64,000 bases of DNA from Emticicia sp040253585 (GCF_040253585.1 NZ_JBELAU010000006.1:1-64000); one strand, 5' to 3'; shown: positions 1 to 9,789, counted from the stretch's first letter. Made by a program: numbers and translations. The notes: generated by a model from the sequence alone, not told the origin.

Positions 1-1738
1 ATTTGCTGTACCTGTGATTACTGCATTTGGCACGCTGTTATCAAGCGTGACATTGGTCGTTGCTGTTGCGGTGCAACCATTACTATTTGTCACCGTTACC
101 GTGTAAATGCCTGAACTTGTGATACTTACCGTGGCATTTGTTCCAAGTCCATTTGACCATGAATATGTTCCACCGCCTGTGGCTGTGCGTTCTACCGAAG
201 TAGTAGTACAAGTTAAATTCGTTGTCCCTGTGATGCCTGCACTTGGCACACTGTTATCAATTGTAACACTTGTTGTCGCTGTGGCGGTACAACCATTGCT
301 ATTCGTAACTGTTACGGTATAAACGCCTGAACTTGTGATATTTACTGTTGCATTTGTTCCCAAGCTATTTGACCATGAGTAGGTTCCGCCACCTGTCGCT
401 GTTCTACTTACCGATGTGGTCGTACAAGTTAAACTCGTTGTCCCTGTGATGCCTGCATTCGGAACACTGCTATCAAGCGTGACATTGGTCGTTGCTGTTG
501 CGGTGCAACCATTGCTATTTGTCACCGTTACGGTATAAATACCAGAACTTGTGATATTTACTGTGGCACTTGTTCCCAAACCATTTGACCATGAATATGT
601 TCCACCGCCTGTGGCTGTTCTACTTACCGATGTGGTCGTACAAGTTAAACTCGTTGTCCCTGTGATGCCTGCATTCGGAACACTGCTATCAAGCGTGACA
701 TTGGTCGTTGCTGTTGCGGTGCAACCATTACTATTTGTCACCGTTACCGTGTAATTCCCTGAACTTGTGATACTTACCGTGGCATTTGTTCCCAAACCGC
801 TTGACCATGAATATGTTCCACCACCTGTGGCTGTGCGTTCTACCGAAGTGGTCGTACAAGTTAAACTCGTTGTCCCTGTGATGCCTGCACTTGGCACACT
901 GTTATCAAGCGTGACATTGGTCGTAGCTGTGGCGGTACAACCATTGCTATTCGTCACCGTTACAGTGTAAATGCCTGAACTTGTGATATTTACTGTCGCA
1001 CTTGTCCCCAAACCATTTGACCATGAATACGTGCCACCGCCTGTGGCTGTTCGGCTGACCGAAGTTGTTGTACAACTTAGGTTTTCTGTGCCTGTGATGC
1101 CTGCATTTGGAACGCTGTTATCAAGCGTGACATTGGTCGTAGCTGTGGCGGTACAACCATTGCTATTCGTCACCGTTACAGTGTAAATGCCTGAACTTGT
1201 GATATTTACTGTGGCACTTGTTCCCAAGCCATTTGACCATGAATACGTGCCGCCACCTGTGGCTGTTCGGATTACTGATGTCGTTGTACAACTTAGATTC
1301 GTTGTCCCTGTAATTCCTGCATTTGGTACGCTGTTATCAAGAGTGACATTGGTGGTAGCAGTTGCCGTACAGCCATTGCTATTTGTTACAGTTACGGTAT
1401 AAATTCCTGAACTTGTGATACTTACACTCGCATTCGTCCCCAAACCATTTGACCATGAGTATGTTCCGCCGCCTGTGGCTGTTCGGATTACCGATGTTGT
1501 TGTGCAAGTTAAATTTGTCGTGCCTGTGATGCCTGCATTTGGTACGCTGTTATCAAGAGTGACATTGGTGGTAGCAGTTGCCGTACAGCCATTGCTATTT
1601 GTTACAGTTACGGTATAAATTCCTGAACTTGTGATACTTACAGTCGCATTTGTTCCCAAACCATTTGACCATGAATATGTTCCACCGCCTGTGGCTGTTC
1701 TACTTACCGAAGTAACCAAACAAGTTAGGTTTGTAGCT
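1..1738 (-). repeat. 216-bp tandem repeats inside the adhesin gene
   Basis: Eight units with a 216-bp period (unit boundaries near 107, 323, 539, 755, 971, 1187, 1403 and 1619) plus a partial unit at the left edge. Each encodes 72 residues containing WSNGLGTNATVSIT, a YTVTVTNSNGC core and a cysteine near NLTC. Neighbouring units share long identical blocks: about 110 bp around 402-510 recurs around 618-726, and the units at 1187 and 1403 also share long stretches. This points to recent duplication or gene conversion. The unit nearest 1620-1738 is the most diverged at its downstream edge. Confidence 0.93.
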
Positions 1739-4700
1739 CCAGTAATGGTCACGGTTGGTTTAGTAGGTTGAGGGTCAATGACAACAGGATTGCTGGCATA
1801 ACTTATCACGCAAGCAGGATTAGAAGTATTCCTTATCGTTAAATTATAGGTTCCAGAAGTAAGCCCACTAAATGTATTACTGGACTGATAATTCATACCT
1901 CCATCTACGCTAAACTCTATTGCTGAGGAGCTTGTGGCATTGATTATAATTGTACCCGATGCTACGTCGCAAGTAGGTTGTGTTATGGTTGGAGCATTGA
2001 CTGTTATAGCGATGTCATCGTTTTGAATAGTTCCAGTAGCATCAAGTGTAGTTCCACCACCATTGAATCGAATATTCCTTCCATTGTTTATTAAATTACT
2101 AAGTCGGAGAATGAGCGTTTCATTACTCTCAAATTTACAATCACCGTTGATGGTTACACTGACTTGCTTGGTTGTTTGGCCAGCCGCAAAAGTAAGTACT
2201 CCCGAAGTACTGGTGTAATCATTATCAGTAATAGTGGCAGTATTATCAACGGTAGCATAATTGACCAACACATCAGCATCCGAGGGATTACTCATTTGAA
2301 TATCAAACGTCATGGTCGTCGTTCCAGTATTAGTCTCGGCTACCGTTGGATTATTGATTGAAATAGTGCTAATATCATCGTTAACAATTGTTCCAGTTGC
2401 CTGTGCATCAACAATATATATTCCAGTGGGAGCTCCCGATAAATTTACGTTAAAAGTCTCATCTAATTCAACCACATTATCACGATTGACTGAGCCTACA
2501 AAAATATTCGTAAGACTACCCCCAGCAGCAAAAAAGATTGTCCCGTTTGAAATAGTGTTATAATCAGATGTACTGACTGCTGTCCCATCAGCTGTATTTA
2601 CTGTTAATGTGAATACTTCGTCATTGTCACTCCGTGTAACCGAGAAATTAAAGATAGTAACAGAACTATTATTACCTTCATTAACACTAAAATCACTGAT
2701 AGATACCCTTGTGGGTGTTTTAAAACCAAAATCAACATGATTGATGGTAGCAGCAATATTAAATGCCTGTGTTGCTACCCCAAAGCCACTCACTGGATGG
2801 CCATTATCGTCATTATCTGTATTGTTGAAATCAGGGTCAGGGGGAGATGTAGTAGGGCTACTCACAAGAGGCTGACCTGTATTATAGAGAGGTCCCCCTA
2901 CTGCGAAGTTTGAAGCAGCGACTTCAACGATGTAAGTACCTGCCACAACTTCAAAAAGATAAGTGCCTGCCTGCGTAGCCACAGTAGTAGTAGTGGTAGT
3001 AGCCACTGGAGTACCATCGCCCACATCTAATCTATTGTTGTTGTTGATATCTCGATAGATATTCATTATTACACCATCAATTCCCACATCCCCCACATCA
3101 AAAACTCTATTTCTGTTTATATCGTTATATACTAAATTACCTACCATAAAGACAGAAGTCGGTGCGTTGATGACAACATCAGCCGTAGGTGCCGATACAC
3201 AATCCGTGCTGTTAGTAACCGTGAAGTTGTAAGTGCCTGCTGCCAAGTTAGTAACTGTTGTGCTGCTCCCAGTTCCCGAAATATTACCAGGATTAATAAT
3301 CCAACTGCCCGATGGTAAACCACTCAGTAGAACACTACCTGTTGAGGTACTAAGGTAGGGTTGTGTAATTGTTCCTACGTTGGGTGTAGCAGGTGCAGGA
3401 GGGTCAGAAATTATCCTTGAAGTGACTAATGTAGCAGTACAACCGTTTCGAGTTACTGAGAAGTTACTGTAAGTTCCAGCTTTAAGCCCAGATAAAGTAA
3501 AGGCATTCCCCTCAACCGTTACATTCTTCGGACTTGTTGTTGCTCCCACGCCAGTTGCCGTGAAACTTAAAGAGTATGTCCCATCAGGTAAATTGGTAGA
3601 GTTAAACGGAATACTACCATCCCCCGTACAAGTAGTCGAATTTACGGCTGTACCAGCCACAAGCGTTGGGGGCGATGGATTGGCCACTGTTTTGGCGGGA
3701 CTTAGGACTCCCGTACTAACTGCATTTCCCGAAACTGTTATCGAAAAATTATTATAATCACCTACTGACAAGCCCGTTAGCATAAAAACACCTCCATTAA
3801 CCATTACATCCTTAGGACTGCTACTGCCCGTAGTACTGAAAGATAGCGAATAAGTACCATCTGGCACATTGGTTGTGGTAAATGCAATACTACCATTCGC
3901 TCCACCACAACTAGTGGTATTCGTTACTGCTCCTGCTGTAATGGTAGGTGGGGCAACATAATTATACGTAAACGGTACTACATAAAAGCACGCCCCACCA
4001 CTTGGAGTTATTTTAGCATAAAGCGTTTGTGTGCCTGCTGGTAGCGAAGCATCTGGTTCAAAAGTATTCGGTGCGGTAAAGGTTCCAGCTAAGTTGGTAG
4101 CTGCCTGTTCTTTATAAATGCCATTTACTGTACTTGCACCCGTGCCGTTATATGTGCCACCGTAGGTAAAAATTGGAGTTGGTGTATTATTTACAACGAT
4201 TGAAGCATTACCCGAATTGGTGATTGTACCCGTCAGGCTACCGTATTTTAGTATACCAGAATTGGTGAAAGTACCACCAGTATTATTTATGTTGTTCATG
4301 ATTTGGATTAAGCCAGAATTATTGGTCGTACCAACTCCCAAATAGCTTCCCGAAGCCATGATGATTTTACCACACGAATTATTGTTAATGGTAGCTCCAT
4401 TGCCCAAAATCCCTTTACTTAAATTCATATTAACCGTTCCAGTATTGGTAAATACTGTGGCTGCATTCATGGTCATTGATTCCCAATTAGTACCTAAGTC
4501 AAAATTTAATGTACCATTATTGGTAAAAGTTCTTGGATTCGACCCTAAAAAAGCAATCCCTCTTGTATCGTTTGTCCCTTTAAAATTTATAGTACCTGTA
4601 CTATTATTTGTAAGATTAACAGTTGAATTACTTCCACCAAACGATATATCATCAACGGTAGATTTCAATGTAAGAGTACCATTATTGATTATTGAAATAA

Positions 4701-6165
4701 CATCACTACCTTGAGTAACCATGGCAAATCCTGTAACGGGGTTTCCGCTGGCTGTTTCTACTCTAATGGTTCCATTATTTGTTAAGGTTGCCCCATTTAG
4801 TGTAATAGCAATTGTATTGGTACTAACACTTCTTACATTAAGCGTACCATTTACAGTAAGTGATGAATTAGCATTAATCCGTATTGAATTAATCTCGGCA
4901 ATAGTAGCTAAACCAATAATTGGTTTGTTCGGAACATCTGGTATGATTGCATCCTTATTTGTCAAATCTGGTACCCAAGCAGGATTCCAGTTGCACGGGT
5001 CGTTCCAGTCGGTGCTAAATGTTCCTGTCCATGTTATATCAACATTTCCTGGAGAGGTTGCCAAAGGTGTACATGCTTCTTGAATATACTTAGCTGTAGA
5101 GCTGGTAAAGTTTGCGTAAGCAATACTGGCTTTATTGTCGATAGTTGTTAATGAAACAGCATAGGCCAAACCCGAACCGTTTGCTTCCAATATTAGTGGA
5201 CTCCCCCATGTGTTGCCTGAGACATCAGAAGCTCTTAGATAGTATAAACCGTTACCAGTAAGATAGGCAATCGCAGGATTTCCATTTACAATCTCTAAGG
5301 AGCAACTTGAAACTGCTGTAGATGAGGTGGCACTTTGTAAAATGCGGTGGGTTCCCCATGTATTACCATTAACATCATTGGCTCTTATAAAAGCAAGTTC
5401 ATTGCCTCCAGTTGAAAAAGCAATAGCTGGGTAGCCGTTTACAACTGTAAAAGAAAAACCAGCTACTTGCAAATAGTCTTCGAGTGCAATGACAGTACCC
5501 CACGAACTTCCTACGGCATCATTGGCTATCACGTATTCTAAATTATAACCGCTTCCATTTCGTAAAACAATAGCGGGCTTACCATTGACCATTTTCATAG
5601 CTTTCAGGTCTGCACTATGTGAAGTAACCACTACGGGGGAATTACTAAATGAAGTTCCTGCATCATTAGTTGCTCTCGAAAAATAAACGTTCGTTGCATC
5701 CGAGAATACCACCGCAGGTCTTCCTCCAACATCAAGCAAAGAAGGATTGTTGTACAAAGAATTGGGTGAAAAAACCGTGACAGTAGTATTCCAAGCACTT
5801 CCATTAATATCCGAAGCAGATTTGTAATTAACGTAGTATTGGGGCGAATTGAAGCCCGAATATACAACTGCAGGCTTCCCAGCTATTATAGCCATTTGAA
5901 AATCACTACCGACATTGAATCTATCTTCAAGTGTTACTGGAGTCCCCCATGTAGTACCTTCAGCATTGGTTGCTCGCACATACATCAAATCAAGTGATGA
6001 ATTAAGATAAATAAAGGCGGGATACCCATTGACAATCAAATGAGAATGTTGCCTTGAAAAATTCGCTATGCCCGTCACGACATTTACTGGTGTTCTAAAA
6101 GTACTTTGTGCAAAAATTTGTTGGCTTATCAACAAAGCCATAAAAAGGTAAAATATTTTTTTCAT
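1..6165 (-). CDS. Giant secreted adhesin-like repeat protein, C-terminus beyond window
   Basis: An open frame runs on the minus strand from an ATG at 6165 to the window edge, at least 2055 codons. The start MKKIFYLFMALLISQQIFAQ is a signal peptide. By rough residue position I read: 20-360, repeated 'NGYPAIAY'-type units resembling a beta-propeller; 380-650, beta-helix-like 'NNGTL' units; about 1005-1095, an SdrD-B-like domain (YNDINRNRVFDVGD); 1148-1385, two Calx-beta domains ending in NDD; 1388-1458, a SprB-like unit; and 1475 onward, near-identical 72-residue Ig/SprB-like repeats (GIYTVTVTNSNGCTATAT). Such mosaics are typical of Bacteroidota cell-surface adhesins, often exported by type IX secretion. 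The export signal would lie outside the window. It follows two small paralogues and another surface protein on the same strand. The ligand is unknown. Confidence 0.9.
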   Translation of the reverse strand, partial: MKKIFYLFMALLISQQIFAQSTFRTPVNVVTGIANFSRQHSHLIVNGYPAFIYLNSSLDLMYVRATNAEGTTWGTPVTLEDRFNVGSDFQMAIIAGKPAVVYSGFNSPQYYVNYKSASDINGSAWNTTVTVFSPNSLYNNPSLLDVGGRPAVVFSDATNVYFSRATNDAGTSFSNSPVVVTSHSADLKAMKMVNGKPAIVLRNGSGYNLEYVIANDAVGSSWGTVIALEDYLQVAGFSFTVVNGYPAIAFSTGGNELAFIRANDVNGNTWGTHRILQSATSSTAVSSCSLEIVNGNPAIAYLTGNGLYYLRASDVSGNTWGSPLILEANGSGLAYAVSLTTIDNKASIAYANFTSSTAKYIQEACTPLATSPGNVDITWTGTFSTDWNDPCNWNPAWVPDLTNKDAIIPDVPNKPIIGLATIAEINSIRINANSSLTVNGTLNVRSVSTNTIAITLNGATLTNNGTIRVETASGNPVTGFAMVTQGSDVISIINNGTLTLKSTVDDISFGGSNSTVNLTNNSTGTINFKGTNDTRGIAFLGSNPRTFTNNGTLNFDLGTNWESMTMNAATVFTNTGTVNMNLSKGILGNGATINNNSCGKIIMASGSYLGVGTTNNSGLIQIMNNINNTGGTFTNSGILKYGSLTGTITNSGNASIVVNNTPTPIFTYGGTYNGTGASTVNGIYKEQAATNLAGTFTAPNTFEPDASLPAGTQTLYAKITPSGGACFYVVPFTYNYVAPPTITAGAVTNTTSCGGANGSIAFTTTNVPDGTYSLSFSTTGSSSPKDVMVNGGVFMLTGLSVGDYNNFSITVSGNAVSTGVLSPAKTVANPSPPTLVAGTAVNSTTCTGDGSIPFNSTNLPDGTYSLSFTATGVGATTSPKNVTVEGNAFTLSGLKAGTYSNFSVTRNGCTATLVTSRIISDPPAPATPNVGTITQPYLSTSTGSVLLSGLPSGSWIINPGNISGTGSSTTVTNLAAGTYNFTVTNSTDCVSAPTADVVINAPTSVFMVGNLVYNDINRNRVFDVGDVGIDGVIMNIYRDINNNNRLDVGDGTPVATTTTTTVATQAGTYLFEVVAGTYIVEVAASNFAVGGPLYNTGQPLVSSPTTSPPDPDFNNTDNDDNGHPVSGFGVATQAFNIAATINHVDFGFKTPTRVSISDFSVNEGNNSSVTIFNFSVTRSDNDEVFTLTVNTADGTAVSTSDYNTISNGTIFFAAGGSLTNIFVGSVNRDNVVELDETFNVNLSGAPTGIYIVDAQATGTIVNDDISTISINNPTVAETNTGTTTMTFDIQMSNPSDADVLVNYATVDNTATITDNDYTSTSGVLTFAAGQTTKQVSVTINGDCKFESNETLILRLSNLINNGRNIRFNGGGTTLDATGTIQNDDIAITVNAPTITQPTCDVASGTIIINATSSSAIEFSVDGGMNYQSSNTFSGLTSGTYNLTIRNTSNPACVISYASNPVVIDPQPTKPTVTITGATNLTCLVTSVSRTATGGGTYSWSNGLGTNATVSITSSGIYTVTVTNSNGCTATATTNVTLDNSVPNAGITGTTNLTCTTTSVIRTATGGGTYSWSNGLGTNASVSITSSGIYTVTVTNSNGCTATATTNVTLDNSVPNAGITGTTNLSCTTTSVIRTATGGGTYSWSNGLGTSATVNITSSGIYTVTVTNSNGCTATATTNVTLDNSVPNAGITGTENLSCTTTSVSRTATGGGTYSWSNGLGTSATVNITSSGIYTVTVTNSNGCTATATTNVTLDNSVPSAGITGTTSLTCTTTSVERTATGGGTYSWSSGLGTNATVSITSSGNYTVTVTNSNGCTATATTNVTLDSSVPNAGITGTTSLTCTTTSVSRTATGGGTYSWSNGLGTSATVNITSSGIYTVTVTNSNGCTATATTNVTLDSSVPNAGITGTTSLTCTTTSVSRTATGGGTYSWSNSLGTNATVNITSSGVYTVTVTNSNGCTATATTSVTIDNSVPSAGITGTTNLTCTTTSVERTATGGGTYSWSNGLGTNATVSITSSGIYTVTVTNSNGCTATATTNVTLDNSVPNAVITGTAN

Positions 6166-6254
6166 GGTAGATTTCAATTTGGGTTATTCATAAGATTCAA
6201 ACTGATATTTTGATGTTAAGTGACTACGATAGATTTATCATAGCCACTATTACT

Positions 6255-6776
6255 TTATTTCTTTACGCCATCGCACATGGCTTCCATGTTGAGTCTTACA
6301 ATGTGAGGTATTTGCTTACGACCTTCGGTACTGCCATTTACGCCATAATTATCTTTAATTTTATCTTGTATTTGGTCGTGTACTTTATCAATTATATCGC
6401 CCGAAGTGATGATTTCGGTATGAAACGGGTCTTCTTCTTTCATCTGTACAAAGGCTTGTCCGTAGAATAGTTTACCAGAGGCATCAAAGCCCATTTGCAG
6501 CACTATGTGGTCATCTAAATTATCGCCTCTAATATGGTCTATTTTTACGGAAACCAACATTCCCGCATCGTGCGTAATCATCGAGCTTTCTTGATGCCAA
6601 GTGCGGTAGTTATGGTCGCCATCTTTTATTCTGTACTCCATTACTTGATTAAAAGCACTCGATTTATCATCATCTTTATAAAACCAACCGTAGTTTTCAC
6701 CGCTATTTTTTACATCAATATCATTGTTTTCATTGCTATTCATTGCTTTACCAAAAGCATCATAATCGAATTTCAT
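6255..6776 (-). CDS. Small protein of unknown family, paralogue of the next gene
   Basis: 173 residues from ATG 6776 (MKFDYDAFGKAMNSNEN). A longer reading from 6887 is possible, but it would run into the preceding gene and add a residue stretch with no counterpart in the paralogue, so I prefer the internal start, 28 bases after the upstream stop. No signal peptide or membrane segment is seen. The central stretch VKIDHIRGDNLDDHIVLQM followed by FDASGKL matches VKLDHIRADATDDHVELTV and FSPTGTI in the 6805-7323 product, and an upstream MEYRIKDG matches LEYKVEDS. The two are therefore tandem paralogues. The rest of the protein (KDNYGVNGSTEGRK) differs. I do not recognise the family. Lying between two secreted surface proteins on one strand, it may be co-transcribed with them. 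Confidence 0.75.
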   Translation of the reverse strand: MKFDYDAFGKAMNSNENNDIDVKNSGENYGWFYKDDDKSSAFNQVMEYRIKDGDHNYRTWHQESSMITHDAGMLVSVKIDHIRGDNLDDHIVLQMGFDASGKLFYGQAFVQMKEEDPFHTEIITSGDIIDKVHDQIQDKIKDNYGVNGSTEGRKQIPHIVRLNMEAMCDGVKK

Positions 6777-6804
6777 AGTTATAAGAAGTTTAAGATTGAA
6801 AAAT

Positions 6805-7323
6805 TTAATTTGCTGAAACTGACGAACACAGACGATTGATAGTATGGCTAACCACCGCCACAAAATACAACTGACCACCATTATCATTGAATTTTACGAT
6901 AGCAGTCGAAATCTCATTGAAAGCTTTGGCACAAAAATCAAAGGCCTCTTTGGCATCAAGTGCCAATTCTTCTGAAAGGCCAAAAGTTTCTAATGCTCCC
7001 ACTGCACCAATTATTTCAAGTGTTCCATCGACAACTTTAATCAGCTTATCAGGAACCTGATAACCATCATCACCTTTTGTCCAATCATAATCTACTTTGT
7101 TGATTGTTCCAGTCGGGCTAAACGTAACGGTAAGCTCAACGTGGTCGTCGGTGGCGTCGGCTCGAATATGGTCAAGTTTAACATTCAGTACATTATCTGC
7201 CTTCACGGTCGGATTATAAACCCGATACTGAGAATCTTCGACTTTGTATTCCAAATACTCGCTGGAAGACTTTGAGTTTGGATACAAACTTTTGAAGGTA
7301 TTTAAATTAAATTTTACGCTCAT
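6805..7323 (-). CDS. Small protein of unknown family, paralogue of the following gene
   Basis: 172 residues starting MSVKFNLNTFKSLYPNSK, without signal peptide or clear membrane helix. It shares an N-terminal half with the 6255-6776 product: a KF-N/D-x-x-x-F start, LEYKVEDS and VKLDHIRADATDDH. Its C-terminal half is different, with a hydrophobic stretch (LEIIGAVGALETFGLSEELAL) and a helix-rich end. The conserved 'DHIR-x-D-x-x-DDH' block is the likely family signature. The gene ends 28 bases before the start of its paralogue, which suggests an operon. No function can be assigned. Confidence 0.75.
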   Translation of the reverse strand: MSVKFNLNTFKSLYPNSKSSSEYLEYKVEDSQYRVYNPTVKADNVLNVKLDHIRADATDDHVELTVTFSPTGTINKVDYDWTKGDDGYQVPDKLIKVVDGTLEIIGAVGALETFGLSEELALDAKEAFDFCAKAFNEISTAIVKFNDNGGQLYFVAVVSHTINRLCSSVSAN

Positions 7324-7411
7324 GGTTATAAATTTTAGAGTTGAGAAATAATACGTTTTTAGTTCAATTACACGCAGGCTGAATGACGATTTTAAGCTTA
7401 ATAGTCCAGTA

Positions 7412-9172
7412 TCAATTATTACAAACTGCCTGAATCATGGCTTGAAAAACAGCTCCTTTTTTTGCCTCAAAACCAGCGTCAAGCTCCACATATTTGCCAG
7501 TTTGGAAGGTCGCTTTTCCTGTCGTTTCGATTTTATTACTGGCCTTAATGTTGTTTCCTGCCAACAAAATCCCAGCATAGGCTGTAATATCATTCGTTGG
7601 GCTAACCAATGTTTGCGTAGCAACCGCATTCACAACCGTAATAGCCTGACTTACTCGATTGCTAAAACAAGCAGTGTTTTCGCAAGCGGCATAATAAGTC
7701 GTCGTAGCCGAAGGCGTAATCATAAAAGGTGAGCCTGTGGCAAGTGCCGTTCCGCCCGTTGCTTGATCATACCACTTTACTGACCCAACTGTACAAGTAG
7801 CTGATAATGAAGCACTAACACCACTACAAAGATTGTTTTTTGAAGTACTAACGGCAGTTGGGGCAGTAACTGAAGGCGATACAAACACTCTAAATACATC
7901 TGAAAATACTGACCCAGTATTATTTAAAGCGGTACATCTGATGTACTTATTAGCAAATGAGGCATTGCCCAAAATTGTAGTTGAACCAGCAGAAGTTGAA
8001 AGATTAGTTGGTGTGCTCATATTGGCAAAAGATGAACTTTGCCATTGATAACTTATGGCATCGGTTGCGGTAAGATTTAGCACTTCGCTTGCACCCGTAC
8101 ACAAGTTACGGTCGGTATATTGCGAAGTAAAAACGGGAAGAGGCACATACGTAATTGGGGCAACAAAGCTACAAGCACCATAAGTGATTTTAGCATAGAG
8201 TGTTTGCGAGCCACTCGGAAGCATGGCGGGCGTAAAAACATTAGTAGCAAGGCTATAAGTACCTGCCGAAACAGTTGTTGCTAAATCGGTATATATTCCA
8301 TCCACGACCAAGTTATTGTTTGTTCCGATGGTCATAAAAGTTGCGTTTGCTGGATTATTCCTGACCCGAAGTTTATTATTTGTAAATGTCCCTGCTGTAT
8401 TTCCAATTTTTATCAGACCGTCATTCACAAAATTGGTAGCCCCTGCGTTGTTGGTCAAATTATACTGAATATCAAAATAGCCATTGTTCTGAACCAAACC
8501 TGCTTGATTGATAATTTCTCCTCTATAAAAGTTGCTATACGTGATGAGTTTTATGATACCACAAGTTTCGTTAATAAGGTTATCGGTATATTTTTCGATA
8601 CCACCCGTCAGATTCATTGTTCCGCTATTGCTGAGCATCGTTAAGGCTGTATTATCGCCTTGCATAAAAATCGCTTTCGCACCTGTGGCATTGATAACCC
8701 CGCCTGCTTCATTGATAATTCTTGATAAATTATAGAGTCTAATTCCATAAGCACCATTCACCACAGGAATGATTGAATTAAAAACTCCTGTGGTTTTATT
8801 GGTAAAGATTCCACTTAGTTCAAACCTACTACCTTCGTTTACATTGATAGTGCCGAAATTTTGAATACTACCACGGCAACTAAGCGTAGTAGTTATATTA
8901 AGCACTACTCCCGAATTCACGGTCAGACTTGCCAGTGTATTAACTAAAAAAATAGACTTGATAGAAGCGTTGGCAGCTACAATAGGATATCTGGTTAGGC
9001 CAATCGGAATCGTAACATCATCGGCAGAGGTAGGTAAACCGCCAGTCCAGTTAGCGACATTACCCCAGTCGGTGTTTACGCTGCCATTCCAAGTGATGGT
9101 AGCGGCAAATGATAATTGATTGATAAATAAAAGGATTACGAAAAGTCCTTTTGAGAAAATTCTTTTTTTCAT
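7412..9172 (-). CDS. Secreted Ig-like protein with C-terminal 3-coathanger stack domain
   Basis: 586 residues. MKKRIFSKGLFVILLFINQ begins a signal peptide ending near SFA. Residues about 25-290 are beta-helix-like repeats starting with WNGSVNTDWGNVANWTGG, a module also found in the giant adhesin (WTGTFSTDWNDPCNW). Around 440-510 is an Ig-like domain of the type seen in Bacteroidota surface proteins (VKWYDQATGGTALATGSPF). The end, with IKASNKIETTGKATFQTG followed by VELDAGFEAKKGAVFQAMI, matches the 3-coathanger stack domain that takes the place of a classical sorting domain in many Cytophagales proteins. The two surface proteins probably serve related envelope or adhesion roles. The target is unknown. 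Confidence 0.85.
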   Translation of the reverse strand: MKKRIFSKGLFVILLFINQLSFAATITWNGSVNTDWGNVANWTGGLPTSADDVTIPIGLTRYPIVAANASIKSIFLVNTLASLTVNSGVVLNITTTLSCRGSIQNFGTINVNEGSRFELSGIFTNKTTGVFNSIIPVVNGAYGIRLYNLSRIINEAGGVINATGAKAIFMQGDNTALTMLSNSGTMNLTGGIEKYTDNLINETCGIIKLITYSNFYRGEIINQAGLVQNNGYFDIQYNLTNNAGATNFVNDGLIKIGNTAGTFTNNKLRVRNNPANATFMTIGTNNNLVVDGIYTDLATTVSAGTYSLATNVFTPAMLPSGSQTLYAKITYGACSFVAPITYVPLPVFTSQYTDRNLCTGASEVLNLTATDAISYQWQSSSFANMSTPTNLSTSAGSTTILGNASFANKYIRCTALNNTGSVFSDVFRVFVSPSVTAPTAVSTSKNNLCSGVSASLSATCTVGSVKWYDQATGGTALATGSPFMITPSATTTYYAACENTACFSNRVSQAITVVNAVATQTLVSPTNDITAYAGILLAGNNIKASNKIETTGKATFQTGKYVELDAGFEAKKGAVFQAMIQAVCNN

Positions 9173-9224
9173 GGTAGTGAAATTTTTGAGGTTATTTTTG
9201 AAAACAATAGGGTAAAAATCATGG

Positions 9225-9257
9225 CAAAAAAAGTAGGAGATAACTCCGAAGAGTTAC
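9225..9257 (-). terminator. Possible terminator after the LytTR gene
   Basis: On the minus strand GTAACTC, a TTCG loop and GAGTTAT form a short stem (9240-9257). A run of seven T (9226-9232) follows after a 7-base gap. The gap weakens the call. Confidence 0.4.
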
Positions 9258-9275
9258 CCCCAAACCCACTTCTTT

Positions 9276-9614
9276 CTACCACGAAAGGCCTTTTGATGAT
9301 TTTGAAAAAATATTTTGGAAGGTTTTTAGTCTTCTCCGTGACGCAATAAATTCCTTCCCACCGTTGAGCCGAATGATTAGCTTATTGTTTTCATGGCGAA
9401 AAGCTGAGAGATGCGAAAGATTGATGATGTAGCTTCGGTTGACTCTGAGGAAAGATTTAGTATCAAGCCGTGACTCAATAACGCCGAGTGTAAGGGCGGC
9501 CAATATTCTTGCCTTTGAAGTAGTATAAATATTGGTATAATTCACCTCGCTTTCGAGGTATAAGATTTTGTCAGTTTCTATCTGCTGACGGCGTGTAAGG
9601 TAAAGTTCATTCAT
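9276..9614 (-). CDS. Stand-alone LytTR DNA-binding regulator
   Basis: 112 residues, almost all a LytTR domain: ILYLESEVNYTNIYT near residues 17-31 (the usual 'I-x-Y-I-E-x-x-x-N-Y' start), then FLRVNRSYIINLSHL (residues 55-69), the conserved 'F-x-R-x-H/N-R-S-Y-I-I-N' block. There is no receiver domain, so it is not a classical AgrA/LytR response regulator. Single-domain LytTR proteins are common in Bacteroidota and usually bind promoter repeats. It lies directly upstream, on the same strand, of the secreted 3-coathanger protein, so control of the surface-protein cluster is a reasonable inference. Confidence 0.9.
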   Translation of the reverse strand: MNELYLTRRQQIETDKILYLESEVNYTNIYTTSKARILAALTLGVIESRLDTKSFLRVNRSYIINLSHLSAFRHENNKLIIRLNGGKEFIASRRRLKTFQNIFSKSSKGLSW

Positions 9615-9677
9615 GGTTCTCGTGGTATTGAAAAGTTTCTACAAAACTCGTCCACGAAAAGCATTTCCATTTAACCC

Positions 9678-9789
9678 AAAATGAACTTTCTTTTGCTCTT
9701 TTTAAACAACAAAAGCCTCGAAAATCGAGGCTTTTATCAAAAAAACATGATATTTATTTGCTCAAAATGAACTTTCTTTTGCTCTTTTT
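9678..9789. repeat. 26-bp direct repeat flanking a terminator
   Basis: The same 26 bases, beginning AAAATGAACTTTCTTTTGCT, occur at 9678-9703 and 9764-9789, with the terminator hairpin between them. The second copy abuts the 3' end of the hybrid kinase gene. This looks like a local duplication. No function is evident. Confidence 0.8.
9711..9735 (-). terminator. Intrinsic terminator of the hybrid kinase gene
   Basis: A perfect stem AAAAGCCTCGA / TCGAGGCTTTT with a three-base loop. It is A-rich on one side and T-rich on the other, so it could act in either direction. It lies 67 bases past the kinase stop codon. Confidence 0.85.

Noticed and set aside
107..1618. Series of 67-71-residue plus-strand frames with a regular 216-bp period
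   Set aside because: They are antisense to the 72-residue adhesin repeats. The minus-strand frame is continuous for more than 2000 codons and encodes recognisable domains and a signal peptide.
6210..6839. Hydrophobic plus-strand frames over 6210-6839
   Set aside because: Antisense to the minus-strand paralogue at 6255-6776, which is supported by similarity to its neighbour.
6777..6887. N-terminal extension of the 6255-6776 protein to 6887
   Set aside because: It would overlap the upstream gene and has no match in the paralogue, whose family-like start is KF-D/N.
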